Shown here piece after piece: positions 58,333-64,000 of a stretch of 64,000 nucleotides of DNA. The DNA lies in the NCBI RefSeq assembly GCF_017814975.1, contig NZ_JAGIQA010000012.1:62001-126000 (forward strand), given 5' to 3'. Origin of the DNA: Cupriavidus consociatus. Lineage in GTDB: Bacteria > Pseudomonadota > Gammaproteobacteria > Burkholderiales > Burkholderiaceae. The translations under genes and the position numbers were made by a program. The number at the start of each line of letters is the position of its first letter. The stretch's first letter is position 1. Below the pieces are notes generated by a model. That model did not search any database. It worked only from the letters and a program-made list of their open reading frames with translations, and was not told the origin of the DNA.

Positions 58333-59091
58333 ATGAGCAATCACTCCAACGCCGCCGCGGTGCGCGCCTTCCGGATCCTGGAGATCCTGTCCGCGGCCGA
58401 CGGGCCCATGCCGCTGTCGGCCATCGTGCAGGAGATCGGGCTGCCCAAGCAGACCGTGCACCGCATCCTCAAGCAGCTGGAAAGCACGTGGCTGGTATCG
58501 CGGACAGCGGGCAGCCCAGGCTATGAATGTTCGTCACGCGTGCGCCAGCTCGCGGTCAACGTGCTGATGCAGGCGGGGCCGGCCGCGGCGCGGCACGCGA
58601 TCCTGCAGCAGCTGGTCGACAAGGTCGGCGAGACCTGCAACCTGACCATGCTGTCGGGCGACGACGTGGTCTACCTGGATCGCGTGGAAACGCAATGGCC
58701 GCTGCGCATGCACCTGCAGCCGGGCTCGCGCGTGCCGCTGCATTGCACTGCGAGCGGCAAGCTGTTGCTGGCGTTCCTGCCATGCGCGCAGCGCGAGCGT
58801 TTGGTGGCCAACCTGCCGCTGCGCGCGCATTCGGCGCGTACCATCACCGACGCTGCCGCACTGCACGCGGAGCTGGCAGAGACGCGGCGGCGGCGTCTGG
58901 GCATCAACAACCAGGAAAACCTTGAGGGGATGATTGCGGTGGCGGTGCCGGTGATGCGCAACCGCAGCCGCGCCTGCGCGGCAATCGCGGTACAGGCGCC
59001 GCTGGCGCGGATGACGATGGACCGGCTGATGGGATTCGTGCCCGACCTGCGCATGGCGGCGGACGCGATGGTGAAGACGTTCGGGGAGTAG
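58333..59091 (+). CDS. sauR: IclR-family regulator SauR
   Basis: A 252-residue IclR-type regulator. The N-terminal helix-turn-helix (AVRAFRILEILSAADGPMPL, then SAIVQEIGLPKQTVHRILKQ) is followed by the effector domain with VGETCNLTMLSGDDVVYLDR and the LHCTASGKLLLAFLP segment. It diverges from sauSTU and probably regulates it together with itself. ATG at 58333. Confidence 0.9.
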   Translation: MSNHSNAAAVRAFRILEILSAADGPMPLSAIVQEIGLPKQTVHRILKQLESTWLVSRTAGSPGYECSSRVRQLAVNVLMQAGPAAARHAILQQLVDKVGETCNLTMLSGDDVVYLDRVETQWPLRMHLQPGSRVPLHCTASGKLLLAFLPCAQRERLVANLPLRAHSARTITDAAALHAELAETRRRRLGINNQENLEGMIAVAVPVMRNRSRACAAIAVQAPLARMTMDRLMGFVPDLRMAADAMVKTFGE

Positions 59092-59103
59092 GGGGGGGTG
59101 CTA

Positions 59104-59127
59104 CCCTCTCCCGCTTGCGGGAGAGGG
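59104..59127. repeat. Single hairpin of the CCCTCTCC repeat family
   Basis: CCCTCTCCCGC TT GCGGGAGAGGG, 11-bp perfect stem, between the convergent sauR and BPSS1780-like genes. It matches one half of the composite repeats at 11439-11650 and 33220-33424. Confidence 0.75.
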
Positions 59128-59145
59128 ATAGCAGGGCAGGGGCGC

Positions 59146-59943
59146 TTAAACTGCCGGCGCAGTCGGCTCGACGCCCGGCGGCGTCACGTTGAAGCAACCG
59201 CGGTACGTGGCATAGAACGAGCAGTACAGGATCGCCAGCATCAGCAGCGAATACGGCGTCACCAGGAACGACAGCACCGTCTCCGCCCCGAACGCGCTGA
59301 ACACCGCCTCCAGGAAGAACGGGATCGCCACCAGCAGCATCGCGAACAGCACGATGTAGGTAAAGAACGCGCCACGGTTACGCCAGCACGCGGTCCAGCT
59401 GAAGAACAGCGCCTTCACCGGCGGCACGCCATGCCAGGCCGCCAGCAGCGGTGCGAACCAGAACATCATCGCGATCGGCGTGTACAGCAGCGCGCCGATC
59501 ATCATCGCGTAGTAGAGCTGCCGCACCGCTTCGGCCGAGGGCGCTTCTTCCTTCAGCACGATCGGCACCAGCGCGCTCATGTCGACCACGGCGCCGGCGA
59601 TCAGTCCCAGCATGAACACCAGCCCGGCATAGATGCCGCCCAGCACCAGCAGGTTGCGCGTGGCTTCCTTGCCGTTGGCGCGAAAGCCCGCCAGCAGTAC
59701 GGTGGGCAGCACGCGCTTGTTCTGGATCACGTCGCGACAAGCAGTCATCACGCCGACCGACAGGCCCGGCGTGACCACCAGCAGCGCGATGATGCCGATC
59801 AGCGGCACCACGATGGCCAGCTGCGCGGCGATCAGGTAGACGAACAGCAGCATCAGGAAGGTCAGCGGGTTCTTGCGGAACAGCCAGATGCCCTGGCGGA
59901 ACCAGACGTAGCCTTCCTTGGCAGAGACTTCCAGTAGTTGCAT
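59146..59943 (-). CDS. BPSS1780 family membrane protein
   Basis: A 265-residue polytopic membrane protein with about six hydrophobic helices, beginning QLLEVSAKEGYVWFRQGIWL. This N-terminal segment and LTFLMLLFVYLIAAQLAIVV identify the BPSS1780 group of Burkholderiales proteins of unknown function. The start is 5 bp after the thrB stop, so it is co-transcribed with thrB. Confidence 0.85.
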   Translation of the reverse strand: MQLLEVSAKEGYVWFRQGIWLFRKNPLTFLMLLFVYLIAAQLAIVVPLIGIIALLVVTPGLSVGVMTACRDVIQNKRVLPTVLLAGFRANGKEATRNLLVLGGIYAGLVFMLGLIAGAVVDMSALVPIVLKEEAPSAEAVRQLYYAMMIGALLYTPIAMMFWFAPLLAAWHGVPPVKALFFSWTACWRNRGAFFTYIVLFAMLLVAIPFFLEAVFSAFGAETVLSFLVTPYSLLMLAILYCSFYATYRGCFNVTPPGVEPTAPAV

Positions 59944-59948
59944 ACGGA

Positions 59949-60941
59949 TCAGATCCAGGGGAGCGGGCGCGCGGGACTGGCGTCCAGGCGCCGGCGCAGG
60001 ATGCGTTCGAAATGAGTGGGATCGTGCGGCTGCAGCATGTCGGCCTCGCGCGGCAGGTAGAAGTCCCACAGCCGCGACACCCAGAAACGCAGCGCGCCCG
60101 CGCGCAGCATGTCCTGCCAGTGCGCGGCCTCGGTGCCGGTCAGCGGCCTGACCGCATGATAAGCCCGCAGCATCGCCTGCGCCCGCGCGTGGTCGAGTTC
60201 GCCGCTGGCCAGGTCGATGCACCAGTCGTTGACGGTGACCGCCAGGTCAAACAGCCACTTGTCGTTGCCGGCAAAGTAGAAATCGAAGAAACCGCCGAGA
60301 CGGTGGCGGCCGCTGCCGTCTTCCTCGAACAGCACGTTGTCGCGGAACAGGTCGCAGTGGCACGGGCCTTCGCCCAGGCTGGCGTAGTCGGCGCTGCCGA
60401 AGAACGCCGCCTGGTGCGCGATTTCCTGTTGCAGCAGGCTGCGCTGGCCGGCGTCGAGGAACGGCAGGATTTCGGGTTCGGTCTGCTGCCACCAGGCCAG
60501 GCTGCGCAGGTTGGGCTGGCGGCGCGGATAGTCCTGGCCGGCCAGGTGCATGCGCGCCAGCATGTCGCCGACTTCGGCGCAGTGCTGCGCGTCCGGCGCC
60601 AGTTGCGAGGCGCCGGGCAGGCGCGTGACGATGGTGGCGGGCTTGCCCTTGAGGGGGCGCAGGATCTCGCCGTCGCGCGCCGGGATCGGCGCCGGCACGC
60701 GGATGCCGCGCTCTGCCAGGTGCGCCATCAGGTGCAGGTAATAAGGCAGCTGCGCGAACGACAGCCGCTCGAAAATGGTCAGCACGTACTGGCGTGTCTG
60801 GCCATCCTGATCCATGGTAAGGAAGAAATTGCTGTTCTCGATGCCCGAGGCGATGCCGCGCAGTTCGCGCACTTCGCCAAGGTCGAAATCAAGCAGCCAG
60901 CTGGCGATCTCGTCCTGCGAGACCGTGGTGAATACGGCCAT
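59949..60941 (-). CDS. thrB: Homoserine kinase, choline-kinase fold
   Basis: Phosphorylates homoserine in threonine synthesis. The 330-residue protein is of the aminoglycoside-phosphotransferase-like type (ThrB type II, found in beta- and gammaproteobacteria), not the GHMP type. The catalytic loop is [11 protein letters not shown] (about residues 195-205), and the metal-binding aspartate is in [18 protein letters not shown]. The start [19 protein letters not shown] is family-typical; ATG at 60941. BPSS1780-like protein follows after 5 bp. Confidence 0.92.
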   Translation of the reverse strand: MAVFTTVSQDEIASWLLDFDLGEVRELRGIASGIENSNFFLTMDQDGQTRQYVLTIFERLSFAQLPYYLHLMAHLAERGIRVPAPIPARDGEILRPLKGKPATIVTRLPGASQLAPDAQHCAEVGDMLARMHLAGQDYPRRQPNLRSLAWWQQTEPEILPFLDAGQRSLLQQEIAHQAAFFGSADYASLGEGPCHCDLFRDNVLFEEDGSGRHRLGGFFDFYFAGNDKWLFDLAVTVNDWCIDLASGELDHARAQAMLRAYHAVRPLTGTEAAHWQDMLRAGALRFWVSRLWDFYLPREADMLQPHDPTHFERILRRRLDASPARPLPWI

Positions 60942-61083
60942 ACTCGTTGTGTGAAGCGAATCGGAAAGCGGCGGCAAAACAATGGCCGCCGCCGCGGCAT
61001 GACTGCCGGAGGGCCGGCGCGGCCCGGTCATGCCGGGCCGTGGGTCAGCGTCCCGCCACGGCTGCGGCAGGGCGCTTGCGTGG

Positions 61084-61497
61084 TCAGAATTTCAAATTGA
61101 CCGAGGGTACGCGGTTGACATCGTGCTCGCGGATCCGCGGCGAGCTGTCTTCCGGCTTGCTCATCTCGTACTTGGTGCCGAAGCCGGACTTGACCTGGAT
61201 ATCGGTGGCCCGGCCCTTGTCGCGGTACTCGCGCACCTGCGTGCCGTCGCGCTCGTTGAGCTGGAAGCTCGGCTGGCGCGGCTGATTCAGCTGCGTCTTG
61301 GCTGCCGGCGCGATCGGCTGGTTGTTGATCTGGTTCAGTTCCTGCTGGGACAGTGCGCTGCTTTCCTGGTTGCCCTGGGCCAGCACGGGCGCGGCCAGCG
61401 CAAATGTGGCGGTAGCCGCGGCCATCAGGCGCAGGCCTGCGGGCAGAGGGTCGTCGGACCGGGCAGAACGGCACGACCGGGTGGAACGGGAGGTCAT
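61084..61497 (-). CDS. DUF2782-like exported protein
   Basis: A 137-residue protein with a signal peptide ([24 protein letters not shown], after a basic N-terminus) and a small mature domain: [20 protein letters not shown] and [12 protein letters not shown] match the DUF2782 pattern. The family is found near thrB/polA in proteobacteria; function unknown. AGGAGC precedes the ATG at 61497. thrB starts 142 bp downstream. Confidence 0.75.
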   Translation of the reverse strand: MTSRSTRSCRSARSDDPLPAGLRLMAAATATFALAAPVLAQGNQESSALSQQELNQINNQPIAPAAKTQLNQPRQPSFQLNERDGTQVREYRDKGRATDIQVKSGFGTKYEMSKPEDSSPRIREHDVNRVPSVNLKF

Positions 61498-61732
61498 CAG
61501 GGGCTCCTGTGCGGCGTCGCGGCGCCATAAAGGCTCATAAAGGCCCATAGAGGCAATTAGGGGCGGCGGGCGGCGCCGCGGCATGCGGCGGTTGGCTGCA
61601 ACCCGGCGGCGCCGGGCTTGGCAGAACGGACAGGTTCCATTCTAGCAATTCTGCCGTGCCCGGAGGCCGGGCCGTGCCCCGCGGCGCACCCGCGCAACGT
61701 CCGGTGTGCCTGACGCGTGACTTGCGGCGCAA

Positions 61733-61749
61733 GCCCGCCGTGGGCGGGC
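61733..61749 (-). terminator. Possible hairpin after the LOG-family gene
   Basis: GCCCGCC GTG GGCGGGC, 7-bp stem about 13 bp beyond the stop at 61762; no T-run. Confidence 0.35.
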
Positions 61750-61761
61750 CCGACGGTGCGC

Positions 61762-62721
61762 TTACAGGTAGAACATCTCTTCCTTGGGCGGGATCGGCTT
61801 GTCGCCGCCACGGCGCTCGTAGTAGTCGTAGACCGCTTCGAGTACTTCATGCGGCTCGTCGACGATCTTCATCAGGTCGAGGTCGTGTTCGGCGATCAGG
61901 CCCATCGGCAGCAGCGTGAAGCGGAACCAGTCCAGCAGGCCTTTCCAGAAGCGGCTGCCGAACATGACCACCGGCACCGAGCGCGACTTGCCCGTCTGCA
62001 CCAGCGTCAGCACCTCGGCCAGCTCGTCCAGCGTGCCGAAGCCGCCCGGCATCACGATAAACGCGTCGGAGTTCTTGACGAAGGTGACCTTGCGCGTGAA
62101 GAAGTGGCGGAAGCGCATGGCAATGTCCTGGTACGGATTGCCCTGCTGCTCGTGCGGCAGTTCGATGTTCAGGCCCACGCTGGCCGACTTGCCGGCGTGC
62201 GCGCCCTTGTTGGCCGCTTCCATGATGCCGGGGCCGCCGCCCGAGATGACGGCGAAGCCGGCATCGGAGAACAGCCGCGCGATCTCGATGGTGCGCTGGT
62301 AGTAGGGCGAATCCTCGCGCAGGCGTGCGCTGCCGTAGATCGACACGGCCGGGCGGATCTCCGAGAGGTACTCGGTCGCCTCGATGAACTCTGCCATAAT
62401 CGTGAACATTTGCCACGATGCGCGCGCCTTCTTTGCGGTAGCGCGGTCTTCGTCGGCCAGCGCACGCAGGCTGGGGATCATCTTGCGCGGATTGGCGCGT
62501 GCGGCCGCTGCGGCGGCTGCTTCTGCCGATTTCTGAGCTGCCACCTCGGGCGGATGGCCTGCGGCGGCGGCATCGGCCGCGGCGGCTACGGCTGCGGCGT
62601 GTGCGGACGCTGCCTCCGGCGGAGGTTGTACGGTATCGCCGGAGATATCGGAAACATCCGGATCAGCAAGGGGGGCGGTCGAGGCACCGCCCGCAGCGGC
62701 ACCAGTCAATTTTGAGTCCAT
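61762..62721 (-). CDS. LOG-family (TIGR00730) Rossmann-fold protein
   Basis: A 319-residue protein of the cytokinin-phosphoribohydrolase (LOG) family. Signatures are FAVISGGGPGIMEAANKGA and PGGFGTLDELAEVL (about residues 223-236). The first 80 residues are an Ala/Asp-rich, probably disordered extension. An internal ATG at 62481 would give a core-only 239-residue protein; neither start has a strong ribosome-binding site. The ATG at 62721 is 4 bp from the polA start on the other strand. Confidence 0.85.
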   Translation of the reverse strand: MDSKLTGAAAGGASTAPLADPDVSDISGDTVQPPPEAASAHAAAVAAAADAAAAGHPPEVAAQKSAEAAAAAAARANPRKMIPSLRALADEDRATAKKARASWQMFTIMAEFIEATEYLSEIRPAVSIYGSARLREDSPYYQRTIEIARLFSDAGFAVISGGGPGIMEAANKGAHAGKSASVGLNIELPHEQQGNPYQDIAMRFRHFFTRKVTFVKNSDAFIVMPGGFGTLDELAEVLTLVQTGKSRSVPVVMFGSRFWKGLLDWFRFTLLPMGLIAEHDLDLMKIVDEPHEVLEAVYDYYERRGGDKPIPPKEEMFYL

Positions 62722-62725
62722 GGGA

Positions 62726-64000
62726 ATGTCGGATAGTCCAAAAACACTCTTGCTCGTCGACGGATCGAGCTATTTGTATCGCGCTTATCACGCTCTGCCG
62801 GACCTGAGGAATGGAGAGGGCCTGCCCACAGGGGCAATCTACGGCATGATCAACATGCTGCGCAAGCTGCGCAACGATTACCCGGCAGAGTATAGCGCCT
62901 GCGTGTTCGACGCGAAGGGCAAGACCTTCCGCGACGACATGTATCCGGCCTACAAGGAACACCGCCCCTCCATGCCGGAAGACCTGGCCCGCCAGATCGA
63001 GCCGATCCACGAAGCCGTGCGCGCGCTGGGCTGGCCGATCGTGGTGGTCGACGGCGTCGAGGCCGACGACGTGATCGGCACGCTGTCCCGCCAGGCCACG
63101 GAGCAGGGCGTGCGTACGGTTGTATCCACCGGCGACAAGGACCTGGCGCAGCTGGTCAACGACCGGGTCACGCTGGTCAACACCATGAGCGGCGAAGTGC
63201 TCGATCCCCCCGGCGTGGCGGCCAAGTTCGGCGTGCCGCCCGAGCGCATCATCGACTACCTGTCGCTGATCGGCGATGCGGTCGACAACGTCCCTGGCGT
63301 GCCCAAGGTGGGCCCCAAGACCGCGGTCAAATGGCTGGCCGAGCATGGCTCGCTCGACGGCGTGATGGCCGCCGCGCCGGGCATGAAGGGCGTGGTCGGC
63401 GAAAACCTGCGCAATACGCTTGACTGGCTGCCGATGGCGCGCCAGCTGGTCACGGTCAAGACCGACTGCGACCTGAGCAAGGCGGTGGCGGATTTCCACG
63501 CCCTGCGCGAGACCGGCGAGGACAAGGACAAGCTGGTCGAATTCTTCCAGCGCTACGGCTTCAAGACCTGGCTGCGCGAGGCCACCGGCGAACGCCTGCC
63601 GGATTCGCGTACCCAGGCGCGCGCGCAGGCCCGCGCCCACGCGGCCGCGGCGCCGGCGCAGGGCGGCCTGTTCGATGCGCCGGCCGCATCCGCCGACAAT
63701 GTGGTCCAGGCAACGGAAGAGAGCGCGCCCACCGAGATCCGCTACGAGACGGTCACCACCCAGGGCATGCTGGAAGACTGGATGCGGCGCATCGAGACCG
63801 CGCCGCTGGTGGCGATCGATACCGAGACCGATTCGCTCGATCCCATGCAGGCGCAGCTGGTCGGCATCTCGTTGTCGGCGACGCCGGGCGAAGCCTGCTA
63901 CATCCCCGTGGCGCACCGCGGCCCGGACGTGGCCGGCCTGCCCGAGCATGGGCAGCTCTCGCGTGATTTCGTGCTGGAGCGCATGCGCGCCTGGCTCGAA
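62726..64000 (+). CDS. polA: DNA polymerase I, 3' end cut by window edge
   Basis: The first 425 codons. The 5'-nuclease domain starts at MSDSPKTLLLVDGSSYLYRA, with ACVFDAKGKTFRDDMYPAYK and GDAVDNVPGVPKVGPKTA. The 3'-5' exonuclease begins at VAIDTETDSLDP, with D365 and E367 present, so the first metal-binding pair of the proofreading site is intact. The polymerase domain lies beyond 64000. Confidence 0.95.
   Translation, partial: MSDSPKTLLLVDGSSYLYRAYHALPDLRNGEGLPTGAIYGMINMLRKLRNDYPAEYSACVFDAKGKTFRDDMYPAYKEHRPSMPEDLARQIEPIHEAVRALGWPIVVVDGVEADDVIGTLSRQATEQGVRTVVSTGDKDLAQLVNDRVTLVNTMSGEVLDPPGVAAKFGVPPERIIDYLSLIGDAVDNVPGVPKVGPKTAVKWLAEHGSLDGVMAAAPGMKGVVGENLRNTLDWLPMARQLVTVKTDCDLSKAVADFHALRETGEDKDKLVEFFQRYGFKTWLREATGERLPDSRTQARAQARAHAAAAPAQGGLFDAPAASADNVVQATEESAPTEIRYETVTTQGMLEDWMRRIETAPLVAIDTETDSLDPMQAQLVGISLSATPGEACYIPVAHRGPDVAGLPEHGQLSRDFVLERMRAWLE

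Overview
This is a 64 kb stretch of GC-rich (roughly two thirds G+C) chromosome, packed with housekeeping genes, that looks like Cupriavidus or a very close relative (Burkholderiales, Betaproteobacteria). The reasons are the protein style (many Bug/TctC-type solute-binding proteins, CaiB/BaiF CoA-transferases, a BPSS1780-type membrane protein, a choline-kinase-fold homoserine kinase) and a gene set and order (sauR, sauS, sauT, sauU) matching the sulfoacetate cluster described in Cupriavidus necator H16. No rRNA, tRNA, CRISPR array, prophage or transposase gene was found. Both edges cut a gene: cfa at the left and polA at the right.

Layout. 1-9.5 kb: cfa (partial), pdxH, an MFS carrier, a large AsmA-like protein, tcdA, a P-loop kinase-like protein, a single-domain hemerythrin, a cupin, and the thioredoxin/TPR chaperone cnoX. 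9.5-20 kb: an acyl-CoA ligase behind a promoter with a palindromic operator, a Tat-targeted ankyrin protein, a ChaC-like cyclotransferase, a small unknown protein, an FKBP isomerase, yaeQ, small membrane and YceI/MAPEG proteins, and glnS translationally linked to an S4-domain protein. 18.7-28.3 kb: a CoA-transferase, a PNPOx-fold protein, a PhzF-like isomerase, a Bug protein plus gamma-glutamyltransferase operon with a divergent LysR gene, and katG behind a good OxyR-type site. 28.4-36.3 kb: a YbaK-like protein, the tctBA carrier without its tctC, a K+/H+ antiporter, an orphan Bug protein, a DUF2214-like membrane protein and a second CoA-transferase. 36.5-53.6 kb: alaS, a slipin/NfeD pair, a LysR/MFS divergent pair followed by aldolase, tautomerase, threonine aldolase, Nudix and TusA genes, then galU, valS and uvrD. 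53.6-59.1 kb: the sau cluster. 59.1-64 kb: a membrane protein, thrB, a DUF2782-like exported protein, a LOG-family protein and polA.

How parts work together. SauU imports sulfoacetate, SauT makes sulfoacetyl-CoA, SauS reduces it to sulfoacetaldehyde, and SauR is the IclR-type regulator; two related palindromes lie between sauR and sauS. The Bug-ggt operon suggests capture and hydrolysis of a gamma-glutamyl compound. Three convergent gene junctions carry the same CCCTCTCC/GGGAGAGG hairpins; at two of them these belong to a composite repeat of about 210 bp that is found in opposite orientations 22 kb apart. Most other structure is ordinary: rho-independent terminators, Shine-Dalgarno-defined starts and divergent promoter regions.
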